Translations under genes and position numbers: made by a program
In this document: positions 16,062 to 25,962 of the stretch, in pieces
Numbering within the stretch: the stretch's first letter is position 1
How the letters are laid out: the number at the start of each line of letters is the position of its first letter
Assembly (NCBI RefSeq): GCF_902833225.1
Contig: NZ_CADFEI010000002.1
Location: forward strand, 1-64,000
Reading direction: 5' to 3'
Source of the DNA: Burkholderia sp. BCC1644
GTDB taxonomy: Bacteria > Pseudomonadota > Gammaproteobacteria > Burkholderiales > Burkholderiaceae
DNA: 64,000 bases
The notes under the pieces: generated by a model
The model's database searches: none
Seen by the model: only the letters and a program-made list of their open reading frames with translations
What the model was told of the DNA's origin: nothing

Positions 16062-18998
16062 TCAGCGATCGTCGGACGTCGGGCCGGCCGACGCCGCGCG
16101 CCGCAGCCGCGCGGCGAATGCGCCGGTTCCCGCGAAATACGCCTGCACGCGCTGCAGCACGCGCGGCGTGCCGGGCAGCGCCGGCATCGGCGCGAATTGC
16201 GGCAGCGTGGTCGCCGCATCGGCTTCGGCCGGATAGATCCGCACCTGCACGTCGTACCAGCCGGCCTGCCCCGTGACCGGATCGGAGTTCGATACGCGCG
16301 CACCGTCGCGCGCCGCATCCGGCAGTTCGTCGGTGATCACGTGATTGAGCAGGAAGCCGCGCTGCGACTCACCCGCTTGCGGCCCGAGATTCCACGCGCC
16401 GGACGCCTTGCCGATCGCGTTCCACGTCCACACGGTGCCCGGCTCCACGGCCTCGCTGTAGCGCGCGCGGCACCGCACCTTGCCCCACGGCGATTCGACG
16501 TAAATCCATGCGCCGTCGTCGATCTGCTGCGCGGCGGCCGTCACCGGGTTCACGAACAGGTGGTTCTCGCCGTGGATCTGCCGCAGCCACGCGTTCTGCG
16601 AATCCCACGAGTGGTACATCGCCATCGGCCGCTGCGTGATCGCCGCGAGCGGATAGCGGCTCGCATCGGTCAGCCCGCTTTCGAGCGACCGGTGCCAGAA
16701 CGGCAGCGGGTCGAAGTAGCGCGCGATGCGCTCGCGCAGATGGTCGGGCGGCTGGCGGCCCGACGTGCGGCCCTGCGCGGCGAGCCGGAATTTCTGCATC
16801 ACGTCCGAGTAGAGCTGGATCACGATCGGCACGCCGAACTTGCGCATCCCGTTGTCGACCGCCCACTGCATGTACGGGCCGTTGCAGTTGCGCATGTACT
16901 GCAACGGCTCCGGCAGCCGGTGGTGGTACACGCAATTGTTCCCCGCGTAACGCTTCCACTGGTCGGGGTTCGGCTCGCCGACGACGGCCTTGTCGCCGTC
17001 CTTGCCGCGCCAGCCGATCAGGAAGCCGGTGCCCGAATTCGGCGCGGTCTGGAAATTGATGACGAAATCGGGATAGTCGCGGTACTTGCGCTGCCCGTCC
17101 GCCGTCGTGAAAGCCGGAAACTTCAGCCGGCTCGCGAGCTCGATCAGCACTTCCTGGAACGGCTTGCATTCGCCCGTCGGCGGCACGACCGGCACGCGCA
17201 CCGAGTCGACCGGCCCGTCGAATTCGGAGATCGGCCGGTCGAGCACCGACATCACGTCGTGCCGTTCGAGGTAGGTCGTGTCGGGCAGGATCAGGTCGGC
17301 GAACGCCGTCATCTCCGACGCGAACGCGTCGCACACGACGAGGAACGGGATCCGGTATTCGCCGTCGTCGCGCTTGTCGACCAGCATCTTGCGCACTTCC
17401 GTCGTGTTCATCGACGAATTCCACGCCATGTTGGCCATGAAGATCAGCAGCGTATCGATCGGATAGGGATCGCCGCGCCATGCATTGGTGATCACCGAAT
17501 GCATGAGCCCGTGCACCGCGAGCGGGTACTCCCACGAGAACGCCTTGTCGAGCCGCGCGGGCGTGCCGTCCGGATGGACGAACAGATCCTCGGGGCCGGC
17601 CGGCCAGCCGAGCGGGCCGGTCGCGAGCGGCGTGTTCGGCCTGATCTGCGCCGGGTCGTTCGGCGGTTTCGCCGACGGCGGCACCGCGCGCGGATACGGC
17701 GCCTTGTGCCGGAAGCCGCCCGGCCGGTCGATCGTGCCGAGCAGCGACATCAGCACCGCCAGCCCGCGGATCGTCTGGAAACCGTTCGAATGCGCGGCGA
17801 GCCCGCGCATCGCATGGAACGCGATCGGCACGCCCCTCACCGTCGCGTGTTCCTTGCCCCATGAATCGGTCCAGCGCACCGGCAATTCGATCGCGTGCTC
17901 CCGCGCGACCGTCTCCATCTCGCGGGCGAGGCGGCGGATCGTGTCGGCCGCGATGCCGGTGATGTCGGCCGCCCATTCGGGCGTGCAGTCGGCCACCTGT
18001 TCGCGCAGCAGCGTGAACGACGGCGCGACGGGCGTGCCGTCGTCGAGCGTGTAGCGGCCGTCGAGCGCCGGCTCGGCGCCTTCCGTATGGTGCAGCACCG
18101 CGCGGTCCGTCTTCGTGTCCCACCACATCCGGTTCTGCGGATACAGCGCGTTGACCTCCGGCGCACCGGCATCGCGCACGAACAGCCCGGACGTATCGGC
18201 ATCGGCGCGCAGGTCGATCAGTTCGCCGGCGTTCGTGAAGCGCGACACGAATTCCATGTCGAACGCGTCGCGCGCGATCAGCTCGTGCATCAGCGCCATG
18301 AACAGCGCGCCGTCGGTGCCGGGGCGGATCGGAATCCATTCGTCGGCGATCGCCGCGTAACCGGTACGCACCGGATTGATCGCGATGAAGCGGCCGCCCG
18401 CGCGCTTGAACTTGCCGAGCGCGATCTTCAGCGGATTCGAATGGTGATCCTCCGCGGTGCCGATCATGAAGAACAGCTTCGCGTTGTCGAGATCGGGCCC
18501 GCCGAATTCCCAGAATGAGCCGCCGATCGTGTAGATCATCCCCGCCGCCATGTTCGCCGAGCAGAACCCGCCGTGCGCCGCATAGTTCGGCGTGCCGAAC
18601 TGTTTCGCGAACAGGCCCGTGAGCGCCTGCATCTGGTCGCGGCCCGTAAACAGCGCGAAGCGCTTCGGGTCGGTCGCGCGCAGGTGCGACAGGCGCTTTT
18701 CGAGCACGTCGAACGCGACCTCCCACGACACCGGCTCGAACTGCGCGTCGCCGCGCTCGGCGCCCGGCTTGCGCATCAGCGGCTGCGTGAGCCGCGCGGG
18801 CGAATACTGCTTCATGATTCCCGACGAACCTTTCGCGCAGATGACACCCTGGTTCAGCGGATGCTGCGGATTGCCGTCGATATAGCGCACTTCGCCGTCG
18901 CGCAGGTGTACGCGGATGCCGCAGCGGCATGCGCACATGTAGCACGTCGTCGTCTTGATCTCGGCCTGCTCGTCGCGCTCGCGTGCCCGATGTTCCAT
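16062..18998 (-). CDS. soeA: Molybdopterin oxidoreductase, SoeA-type sulfite dehydrogenase catalytic subunit
   Basis: 978 residues. The N-terminus goes straight into the [4Fe-4S] motif C19-x2-C22-x3-C26 with a fourth Cys near 54, followed by bis-MGD oxidoreductase domains (GGFCSANMAAG; FFMIGTAEDHHSNP; ILPDTTYLERHD) and the C-terminal dinucleotide-binding domain. There is no Tat signal, so the enzyme stays in the cytoplasm, as known for SoeABC and unlike DmsA. Subunit sizes and order A-B-C fit SoeABC, which oxidises sulfite to sulfate using quinone. Xsc nearby makes cytoplasmic sulfite. Alternative: polysulfide/thiosulfate or DMSO reductase-like enzyme. Confidence 0.8.
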   Translation of the reverse strand: MEHRARERDEQAEIKTTTCYMCACRCGIRVHLRDGEVRYIDGNPQHPLNQGVICAKGSSGIMKQYSPARLTQPLMRKPGAERGDAQFEPVSWEVAFDVLEKRLSHLRATDPKRFALFTGRDQMQALTGLFAKQFGTPNYAAHGGFCSANMAAGMIYTIGGSFWEFGGPDLDNAKLFFMIGTAEDHHSNPLKIALGKFKRAGGRFIAINPVRTGYAAIADEWIPIRPGTDGALFMALMHELIARDAFDMEFVSRFTNAGELIDLRADADTSGLFVRDAGAPEVNALYPQNRMWWDTKTDRAVLHHTEGAEPALDGRYTLDDGTPVAPSFTLLREQVADCTPEWAADITGIAADTIRRLAREMETVAREHAIELPVRWTDSWGKEHATVRGVPIAFHAMRGLAAHSNGFQTIRGLAVLMSLLGTIDRPGGFRHKAPYPRAVPPSAKPPNDPAQIRPNTPLATGPLGWPAGPEDLFVHPDGTPARLDKAFSWEYPLAVHGLMHSVITNAWRGDPYPIDTLLIFMANMAWNSSMNTTEVRKMLVDKRDDGEYRIPFLVVCDAFASEMTAFADLILPDTTYLERHDVMSVLDRPISEFDGPVDSVRVPVVPPTGECKPFQEVLIELASRLKFPAFTTADGQRKYRDYPDFVINFQTAPNSGTGFLIGWRGKDGDKAVVGEPNPDQWKRYAGNNCVYHHRLPEPLQYMRNCNGPYMQWAVDNGMRKFGVPIVIQLYSDVMQKFRLAAQGRTSGRQPPDHLRERIARYFDPLPFWHRSLESGLTDASRYPLAAITQRPMAMYHSWDSQNAWLRQIHGENHLFVNPVTAAAQQIDDGAWIYVESPWGKVRCRARYSEAVEPGTVWTWNAIGKASGAWNLGPQAGESQRGFLLNHVITDELPDAARDGARVSNSDPVTGQAGWYDVQVRIYPAEADAATTLPQFAPMPALPGTPRVLQRVQAYFAGTGAFAARLRRAASAGPTSDDR

Positions 18999-19172
18999 CG
19001 TCTGTCCTCGTTCGCGGATGACGGCGCGCCCCGCCGGGGCGCACCCGTGAATCGGTTCATCCATGCTATGCCGGCAGGCGGCCGACATAAAGTCGCATCC
19101 TCTGATCGGTCCTATCGGTCGGCCCGATAGTTGGCCCCGCCATCCATCGGATCGCCGCCGCGCCCGCACGCG

Positions 19173-19202
19173 CGAAGGCCCGGCGCGCGCACCGGGCCTT
19201 CG
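19173..19202 (-). terminator. Terminator hairpin after the APC permease gene
   Basis: CGAAGGCCCGG (19173-19183) pairs perfectly with CCGGGCCTTCG (19192-19202), an 11-bp stem with an 8-nt loop, 20 bp after the permease stop on the minus strand. It separates the permease unit from soeABC. Confidence 0.6.
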
Positions 19203-19222
19203 GCGTCGGGTATTACCGCCCG

Positions 19223-20647
19223 TTACCGCGGCGGATACGCGAGCAGCTCGCTTTCGTCCAGATGCTCGCGGCGGCTGCGGCGCGTCAGGCCGTACGCGAC
19301 GACCAGCACGCCGAGGCTCGCGACGCCGAGCCACAGCGGCTTGCGCTGGTCCGGAATGAACGCCATCGCGACAAGGATGCCGACCATGCCGACGATCGCG
19401 ACCCAGGTCAGGTACGGATACGCCCACATCTTGACGCGCAGCTTGCTGGCAGCGACCGGGTCGAGACGCTTGCGCAGGCGCAGTTGCGAGAACGCGATCA
19501 GCACGTACACGAACAGCGCGACGGTGCCGTACGAATTGACGAGGAACGCGAACACGGTGTCGGGCGACACGTACGACATCACGACCGACACGTAGCCGAA
19601 CACCGTACCGAGCAGGATCGCCCGCACCGGCACGCCGCGCTTGTTGACCTTCGCGAGCGCTGCCGGCGCGTCGCCGTGGCGGGTCAGCGCGAACAGCATC
19701 CGCGATGCCGCGTACAGGCCCGAGTTCAGGGCGGACAGCACGGCCGTCAGCACGATCGCGTTCATCACGTTGGCGGCGGCCGGCAGGCCCATCACTTCGA
19801 GCGCGCTCACGTACGGCGTCGCCATCTGCGCGGAATTCCACGGCACCAGCGCGACGACCAGCGCGACCGACCCGACGTAGAACACCAGCACGCGCGTGAT
19901 CACCGAGTTGGTTGCCTTCGCGACGGCCTTGGCCGGCTCCTTCGCCTCGGCCGCCGCGATCGTGACGATTTCGGCGCCGAAGTAGAAGCCGGTAGCCGCG
20001 ACCGCCCCGCTCATCACCGGCCCGATGCCGAGCGGCATGAAGCCGCCGTGGCCGAGCAGCGTCGGCAGCACGGCCGTCGTGTGCATCGACGCGGGCCACA
20101 GGCCGAGCACGTAGAGGCCGCCGAGGAACAGGAACACGACGATCGCGCCGACCTTGATCGACGAGAACCAGAATTCGAACTCGCCATAGCTGCCGACCGA
20201 GATCAGGTTCGTGAGCGTCAGCACGACCAGCAGCGCGAGGCTGATGATCCACGCCGGTGTGTCGGGCAGCCAGAACTGGATCAGCTTCGCGCCCGCCACC
20301 GCTTCGAGCGCGACGACGATCACCCAGAAATACCAGTACATCCAGCCGGTCAGGAAGCCCGCCATCTTGCCGGGCCCGCGCCAGTTGCCGAACGCGAGCC
20401 GCGCGTATTCGTAGAACGAACCGACGGCCGGCATCGCGCACGCCATCTCGCCGAGCATCCGCATCACGAGCACGACCAGCCCGCCCGTGATCAGGAACGA
20501 CAGGATCGCGGCCGGCCCGGTCTGCTGAATCACCACGCCGCTGCCGACGAACAGCCCGGCACCGATCACGCCGCCAAGCGCGATCATCGTCATGTGGCGC
20601 TGCTTGAGCCCACATTTCAGGTCACTCTGTTCCATCGAGGGTTGCAT
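19223..20647 (-). CDS. APC superfamily amino acid permease (GabP/AnsP-like)
   Basis: 474 residues, about 12 membrane helices, starting LKQRHMTMIALGGVIGAGLFVGSG, the classic amino acid transporter signature; the GAEIVTIAAAEAKEPAKAV loop is also typical. The ATG at 20647 follows GGAGAAGAC. It lies downstream of the FAD oxidoreductase gene on the same strand, so uptake and oxidation of one amine are probably linked. Taurine or hypotaurine is suggested by the sulfonate neighbourhood; GABA or a polyamine derivative is equally possible from sequence. Confidence 0.85.
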   Translation of the reverse strand: MQPSMEQSDLKCGLKQRHMTMIALGGVIGAGLFVGSGVVIQQTGPAAILSFLITGGLVVLVMRMLGEMACAMPAVGSFYEYARLAFGNWRGPGKMAGFLTGWMYWYFWVIVVALEAVAGAKLIQFWLPDTPAWIISLALLVVLTLTNLISVGSYGEFEFWFSSIKVGAIVVFLFLGGLYVLGLWPASMHTTAVLPTLLGHGGFMPLGIGPVMSGAVAATGFYFGAEIVTIAAAEAKEPAKAVAKATNSVITRVLVFYVGSVALVVALVPWNSAQMATPYVSALEVMGLPAAANVMNAIVLTAVLSALNSGLYAASRMLFALTRHGDAPAALAKVNKRGVPVRAILLGTVFGYVSVVMSYVSPDTVFAFLVNSYGTVALFVYVLIAFSQLRLRKRLDPVAASKLRVKMWAYPYLTWVAIVGMVGILVAMAFIPDQRKPLWLGVASLGVLVVAYGLTRRSRREHLDESELLAYPPR

Positions 20648-20825
20648 GTCTTCTCCATATCCAGTTGTCCGGCACCGCCCGCGCATCACCGTCGGGTGAA
20701 CGCGAGCGCCGCCGGCGACGGCGCGTGCAGGGGCGCCTGCAGCCCCGGCCGCACGGATTTCTGTTGCTTTTCTTGTGTTGGACGCCCGGCGCGAGCGCGC
20801 TCGCGTCGGGCGCGATGCACCGCGT

Positions 20826-22241
20826 TCAGGGTTTCTCGTCGTTCCTGAAGTACGACACGTAGAGCATTCGCTGCCCGAGGCGCCGGAACGGCGCGAACGG
20901 GTGGCCCGGCAGCGGCGACGTGAAGATCGGCAGGGTCTGGCGTGCGGCCTTCCCCGCGATCTGCTCGGCGAGCCGGCGGCCGGCCTGCTGCGAGTACGAC
21001 ACGCCGTTGCCGCCATAGCCGAGCGCGTAGTACACCGACTGCCGCGGATCGGGCTGGCACACGCGCGGCATCATGTCGTGGCTCACGTCGACCCAGCCCC
21101 ACCACGAATAATCGATCTCCACGCCGCGCAGCGCGGGAAACTTGCGCGCCATCCCTTCCTTCAGCAATTCGAAATGGCGCGGGTTCGGCGCATCGTCGCC
21201 GGTGATCGCGCTGCGGCTGCCGATCTGCAAGCGGCGATCGGGCAGGAAACGATAGTAGAAGCGCAGCGTGCGCGTATCGGTCAGCACCTGCGTCGTGCGG
21301 AAATTGCACGCGTCGATCTCGGCGTCGGTGAGCGGCCGCGTGACCATCGAATTCGACAGGATCGGCATCACCTTGCTGCGCAGCGACGGATGCAGCGTCT
21401 GCGCGGTGTATGCGCCGGTTGCGATACCCACCGCACGGGCCCGCACGACGCCGCCCGGCGTACGCAGATGATGCACGCCGTCGATCGTCTCGAAACCGAG
21501 CACGGGGCTGCTCGTATGCACCTTCGCGCCGGCTTCGCGCGCGAGGCGCAGGTAGCCGAACGCGAGCTTCAGCGCATGGATGCCGATGCCTTCGGGCTCG
21601 TGCAGCGCGCCGGCCGCCTCGTGGTCGTTGATGAATTCGCGGCGGAACGTCTCCGCGCTCAGCAGTTCGGACGGATAGCCGAACACGTCCTTCCACACCT
21701 TCGCCTCGGCCGCGAGCTTCGCCATGATGCGCGGGCGATGGGCGATCAGGAAATGGCCGCCCGGCTGCGGATCGCAGTCGATTTCCGACACGAGCGACTT
21801 GAAGTTTTCGAAGCCTTCGAGGATCTCGTCGTGCATCTTCAGCGCGACGTCCTTGCCCCAGCGCTCGATCCACTGCGAGCGCGACAGCCGGCCCGACGCG
21901 TTCTGCCCCTGCCCGCCGTTGCGGCTGCTGCAGCCCCAGCTCGTGCGGTTGGCTTCGAGCACGACAGCCTTGATGCCGTGGTCCCGCGCGAGGCACAGCG
22001 CGGTGGCGAGGCCCGTGTAGCCGGCGCCGATGATCGCGACGTCGACATCGAGATCGCGCGTGACGGGGCCGTCGTCGGGCGGCGGCGTGCCGGCCGTCGC
22101 GACCCAGTAGGTCGGCGCGTACTGCTTGCCGCACCCCGGGCCCGGCGACACCAGCGGATCGTAGGTCGGGTCGTAACGCGTATCGTTCGGCCGGCCGCCG
22201 ACAAAGTCGCTCGCGGTGCGTTCGATGGAAGGCGTCGACAT
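20826..22241 (-). CDS. FAD-dependent amine oxidoreductase, DAO family (candidate TauY/PuuB-like)
   Basis: 471 residues. After a 60-residue lead the FAD-binding DVDVAIIGAGYTGLATALCLA motif appears, then SSRNGGQGQNASGR and a C-terminal YALGYGGNGVSYSQQAGRRLAEQI, the layout of D-amino acid oxidase family enzymes such as gamma-glutamylputrescine oxidase and the large subunit of taurine dehydrogenase. The ATG at 22241 follows GGAGGG. The window has xsc but no taurine:pyruvate aminotransferase, so this enzyme could supply sulfoacetaldehyde from taurine. That link is inference. Confidence 0.8.
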   Translation of the reverse strand: MSTPSIERTASDFVGGRPNDTRYDPTYDPLVSPGPGCGKQYAPTYWVATAGTPPPDDGPVTRDLDVDVAIIGAGYTGLATALCLARDHGIKAVVLEANRTSWGCSSRNGGQGQNASGRLSRSQWIERWGKDVALKMHDEILEGFENFKSLVSEIDCDPQPGGHFLIAHRPRIMAKLAAEAKVWKDVFGYPSELLSAETFRREFINDHEAAGALHEPEGIGIHALKLAFGYLRLAREAGAKVHTSSPVLGFETIDGVHHLRTPGGVVRARAVGIATGAYTAQTLHPSLRSKVMPILSNSMVTRPLTDAEIDACNFRTTQVLTDTRTLRFYYRFLPDRRLQIGSRSAITGDDAPNPRHFELLKEGMARKFPALRGVEIDYSWWGWVDVSHDMMPRVCQPDPRQSVYYALGYGGNGVSYSQQAGRRLAEQIAGKAARQTLPIFTSPLPGHPFAPFRRLGQRMLYVSYFRNDEKP

Positions 22242-22695
22242 GATCAACCCTCCGACGCGGGCGAGCCTGTTGCGCCGCAACGGGCGCACGAGGCGATTCG
22301 ACTGACTGATGCGGGGCGCGCGCATGCGGCGCGAGCGAATGCTGCCGACTGCCTGTAGGTCATGCCTGTCTCCTGATCGTGCTCTTCGGGTCGATCGTGT
22401 GCAGATGCTTCAATGCGGCGATCTGTCGAGGCAAGTGTAGGCAGGCCGATTTTTCGCAGGTAGGGCCAGTGGACCGGATTCGCTTGGACCAGCGCGCAGG
22501 GGTGCCGAACGGCGGCAGCCGGCGGTGTGCGACGATCGGCAGTGGTCGCCGCGCGGGCCTGACACCGCCGGGACGCCGAACGGCGGGCGGCACCGGACGA
22601 CCGGCTGACGACAACGGTCAGCGGCACGGGCACGGTCGCGGCGCTCACCGACGACCACGCCGTCGATACGACCCCGCGCCGCGCCCCACCCGTCG
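22242..22695. other. Intergenic region upstream of the FAD oxidoreductase gene
   Basis: 454 bp between the start of the FAD oxidoreductase gene and the stop of the MHS transporter gene. It must contain the promoter of the oxidoreductase-permease unit. I see no convincing gene and no GGAAC-N5-GTTCC site. Open frames across it lack ribosome binding sites. Confidence 0.4.
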
Positions 22696-24000
22696 TCACA
22701 TCGCGCGCACCGCGACGCCCGCCATCGCGTCGCGCTTCTCGATCGCCCGCGCCGACACGATCGACAGGAGTGCAGACAACATCACGTAAGCCCCGACGAG
22801 CCACGGCGCCCCGCCGTTCACGCGCAACAGCGCGGTCGCGACGATCGGCGTGAGGCCGCTCGCGAAGATGCCCGACACCTGGTAGACGAACGAAATGCCC
22901 GTGTACCGCACGTTCGCATCGAACAGCTCCGCGAACAGCGCGGCCTCCGGCCCGTACGCCATCGCGTAGAAGATCCCGAACGGGATCACCAGCGCGAGCC
23001 ACACGGCGAGCAGGTTCGTCGACTGCGTCTGCAGCAGCCAGAACGCGGGCAGCACCGACAGCCCGCACAGCGTCGCGCCCCACCGGTACACCCGCGCGCG
23101 GCCGAGCCGGTCCGACAGGCCGCCGAACACCGGGATGAACACGCACATCACGACCGCCGCGCTCATCACGCCGAGCAGCGCGTCGCCGCGCGAGATCGAC
23201 AGGTTGCGCGTCATGTAGCCGATCGAGAACACCGCGAACACGTTGAAGAACACGCCATCGATATAGCGCGCGCCCATCCCGAGCAGGATGGCTTGCCGAT
23301 AGTTGGCGAGCAGCTCGACGACCGGCAACTTCGTGTCGCGCCGCTGGCGCTTGAGCGCGACGAACTCGGGCGTGTCGGCCACGCGCGTGCGGATGTAGAA
23401 GCCGACCGCCACGAGCAGTAGCGACGCCGCGAAGGCGACGCGCCAGCCCCACGCGAGGAACGCGGCGTCCGGCAGCGCACGCGACAGCGCCGCGACGACG
23501 CCGGCCGCGAGGCACAGCCCGATCGCAAGGCCGATCTGCGGCAGGCTCGCATACAGCCCGCGCCGGTGCGGCGGCGCGTATTCGTACGCCATCAGCACCG
23601 CGCCGCCCCACTCGCCGCCGAGGCCGATGCCCTGCAGCACGCGCAGCGTCAGCAGCAGCACCGGCGCCCACATGCCGATCTGCGCGTAGGTCGGCAGGAA
23701 CGCGACGCCGGCCGTCGACACGCCCATGATCAGCATCGTCAGGATCAGCGCGGACTTGCGCCCGACGCGGTCGCCGAGATGGCCGAACAGCAAGCCGCCC
23801 AGTGGCCGCGTGACGAAGCCGACCGCGAACGTCGCATAGGCGAGCATGGTCGACACGAATGCATCGCCGGCCGGAAAGTACTGCTTGTCGAACACGATGC
23901 CGGCAACCACGCCGTACAGGAAAAAGTCGTACCACTCGACGGTCGCGCCGATCACGCTGGCCGCGGCCACGCGTCGGACGACCCGGGAATCGATTGCCAT
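22696..24000 (-). CDS. MHS-family MFS transporter (metabolite:H+ symporter)
   Basis: 434 residues with 12 membrane helices. MHS hallmarks: [13 protein letters not shown] in helix 1, GHLGDRVGRKSALILTMLIMG between helices 2 and 3, and [25 protein letters not shown]. The ATG at 24000 follows GGAGAAG. Members take up shikimate, alpha-ketoglutarate, betaine or aromatic acids. It lies 119 bp downstream of the GMC oxidoreductase gene and is probably in its operon; substrate unknown. Confidence 0.88.
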   Translation of the reverse strand: MAIDSRVVRRVAAASVIGATVEWYDFFLYGVVAGIVFDKQYFPAGDAFVSTMLAYATFAVGFVTRPLGGLLFGHLGDRVGRKSALILTMLIMGVSTAGVAFLPTYAQIGMWAPVLLLTLRVLQGIGLGGEWGGAVLMAYEYAPPHRRGLYASLPQIGLAIGLCLAAGVVAALSRALPDAAFLAWGWRVAFAASLLLVAVGFYIRTRVADTPEFVALKRQRRDTKLPVVELLANYRQAILLGMGARYIDGVFFNVFAVFSIGYMTRNLSISRGDALLGVMSAAVVMCVFIPVFGGLSDRLGRARVYRWGATLCGLSVLPAFWLLQTQSTNLLAVWLALVIPFGIFYAMAYGPEAALFAELFDANVRYTGISFVYQVSGIFASGLTPIVATALLRVNGGAPWLVGAYVMLSALLSIVSARAIEKRDAMAGVAVRAM

Positions 24001-24119
24001 GCGAGCTTCTCCAGGTAAGGATGCGCCGCAACCTGCCCCGGCGCCGTGCCGGCGGGGGCATCGATGAGCGCGCGGCGGCCGTCCGGGCGCAGGAGCACGG
24101 GCCGCGCGGGCGCCCCGTC

Positions 24120-25775
24120 CTACGCGACTGCCTCGGCGGCCGGCGCGACGCTGCGGCCGCGATCGGCCTCGCGCGCGTCCTCGAGAATCATGTCGGACGC
24201 CTTCTCGGCGACCATCACGATCGGCACGTTGGTATTGCCCGATACGAGCGTCGGCATGATCGAGCAGTCGACCACCCGCAGCCCGCGCGTGCCGTACACG
24301 CGCAGCCGCTCGTCGACGACCGCGAGCGGATCGCTCGCGACGCCCATTTTCGCGGTGCCGGACGGGTGGAAGATCGTCTGCCCGTATTCGCGGCAGAATT
24401 CGAGCAGCTCGTCGTCCGTCTGCGCGTCCGCGCCCGGCCGCACCTCGCGCTTCATCAGCGGCGCCATCGGCTCAGCGGCCGCGACGCGTCGCGCGAAGCG
24501 CACGCCGGCCACCGTCGTGCGGCGGTCGCGCTCGGTGTCGAGATAGTTCGGCTGGATCGACGGCGCGTCGCGCGCATCGTCGGTGCGAATCCGCACGGTA
24601 CCGCGCGATTCGGGCCGAAGCTGGCAGATCGAATACGTGCAGCCCGGAAACGGATGCACGCTGCCGCCCGCCGAATCGGCCGACAGCGTCGAGAAATGGA
24701 ACTGGATGTCGGGTGTCGCCGATTCGTCCGGCAACGCCCGGCAGAACATCCCGCCCTGGTTGATGCCGATCGCGAGCGGGCCGCCGCGGAACAGCGCCCA
24801 TTGCAGCCCCATCTTCGCGCGGCCGACCCACGAATGCAGCTCGTCGTTGGTCGTGATCGGCTTCGTCACCTCGTAGATCAATCGCACCTGCAGATGATCC
24901 TGCAGGTTCTCGCCGACCCCCTTGCGATCGGCGACGACCGGAATCCCGTGCCGGTCCAGCAGCGCGGCCGGCCCGACACCCGACACCTGCAGCAGCTGCG
25001 GCGACTGCAACGCGCCGGCCGCGAGGATCACCTCGCGCAGCGCGCGCACCTCGTGCACCTTGCCGTGCTGCACGTAGCGCACGCCGGACGCCTGCGCGCC
25101 TTCGAACAGCACCTTCAGCGCCTGTGCGTCGGTTTCGACATGCAGGTTCGGCCGCCCGCGTGCGGGCTTCAGGTACGCGACGGCCGTCGAACAACGCAGC
25201 CCGTTGCGCGTCGTGAGCTGGTAATAGCCGACGCCTTCCTGGTCGCCCGTGTTGAAATCGTCGACCGTGCGCACGCCGAGCCGGTTCGACGCGGCGACGA
25301 ACGCATCGACGAGTTCGTGCCGCTGGCGGATCGCCGACGCCCACAGCGGGCCGCCCGTGCCGCGCGTCGGCCCGTCGCCGAGCGTGTTGTGTTCGAGCCG
25401 CCGGAAATACGGCAGGCACTCGCGCCAGCTCCAGCCGCGATTGCCGAGCGCGGCCCAGTGATCGTAGTCCTGCTGCTGCCCGCGTACGTAGATCAGCCCG
25501 TTGATCGAGCTGCAGCCGCCGAGCGTGCGGCCGCGCGGCCAGTACAGGCGGCGGTTGTGCATGTTCGGGTCGGGATCGGTATGGAAGCCCCAGTTGTACA
25601 CGGGATGGAACATCGTCTTGCCATAGCCGATCGGCACATGAATCCACATGGAGTTGTCGGCGGGGCCGGCTTCCAGCAAGCACACCGTATGGCGGCCGCC
25701 GTCGGACAGCCGGTTGGCGAGGACGCAACCGGCCGATCCTGCGCCGACCACGACATAGTCGAAGCTGCGTGTCAT
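24120..25775 (-). CDS. GMC family FAD-dependent alcohol/choline dehydrogenase-like oxidoreductase
   Basis: 551 residues. The FAD-binding DYVVVGAGSAGCVLANRLS N-terminus, the GMC signature GRTLGGCSSINGLIYVRG and the C-terminal active-site region FHPSGTAKMG...VDERLRVYGTRGLRVVDCSIMP are clear. It resembles choline or polyethylene-glycol dehydrogenases. The ATG follows GGAGA. Divergent from the IclR gene at 25963 with 187 bp between, so the IclR protein very likely controls it. The substrate is not visible. Confidence 0.9.
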   Translation of the reverse strand: MTRSFDYVVVGAGSAGCVLANRLSDGGRHTVCLLEAGPADNSMWIHVPIGYGKTMFHPVYNWGFHTDPDPNMHNRRLYWPRGRTLGGCSSINGLIYVRGQQQDYDHWAALGNRGWSWRECLPYFRRLEHNTLGDGPTRGTGGPLWASAIRQRHELVDAFVAASNRLGVRTVDDFNTGDQEGVGYYQLTTRNGLRCSTAVAYLKPARGRPNLHVETDAQALKVLFEGAQASGVRYVQHGKVHEVRALREVILAAGALQSPQLLQVSGVGPAALLDRHGIPVVADRKGVGENLQDHLQVRLIYEVTKPITTNDELHSWVGRAKMGLQWALFRGGPLAIGINQGGMFCRALPDESATPDIQFHFSTLSADSAGGSVHPFPGCTYSICQLRPESRGTVRIRTDDARDAPSIQPNYLDTERDRRTTVAGVRFARRVAAAEPMAPLMKREVRPGADAQTDDELLEFCREYGQTIFHPSGTAKMGVASDPLAVVDERLRVYGTRGLRVVDCSIMPTLVSGNTNVPIVMVAEKASDMILEDAREADRGRSVAPAAEAVA

Positions 25776-25962
25776 TCGTGTCTCCGTTCCGGGGTATGTG
25801 AAAAATCCGGTATGTTTCGTCCAAATTTATGGAGCACACGGCACGCGTACAAGCCGATTTATTGTCCGCACCGCGAATGTGGTACAAAAACCGTTCAATT
25901 CGTTTCATTTCTGCCGGACACAAGCATCCCGGGACGCACGCCGATCCCGACGGAGGAGACAG
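25776..25962. promoter_or_regulatory. Divergent promoter region between GMC oxidoreductase and IclR genes
   Basis: 187 bp, markedly AT-rich. A direct repeat GGTATGT occurs at about 25794 and 25811. ATTCGTTTCA at 25898-25907 also occurs, inverted, in the palindrome upstream of xsc. Likely holds both promoters and the IclR operator; no perfect dyad was found. Confidence 0.4.

Noticed and set aside
14314-18998. DmsABC (DMSO reductase) for the three-gene molybdoenzyme
   Set aside because: The catalytic subunit has no twin-arginine signal and the context is sulfite production, so SoeABC is preferred. DmsABC-like activity is not fully excluded.
16062-20615. A single 1517-residue protein joining the Mo subunit with sequence upstream
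   Set aside because: The part above 18998 is out-of-frame shadow of the APC permease gene; the ATG at 18998 with GAGG upstream starts the real protein.
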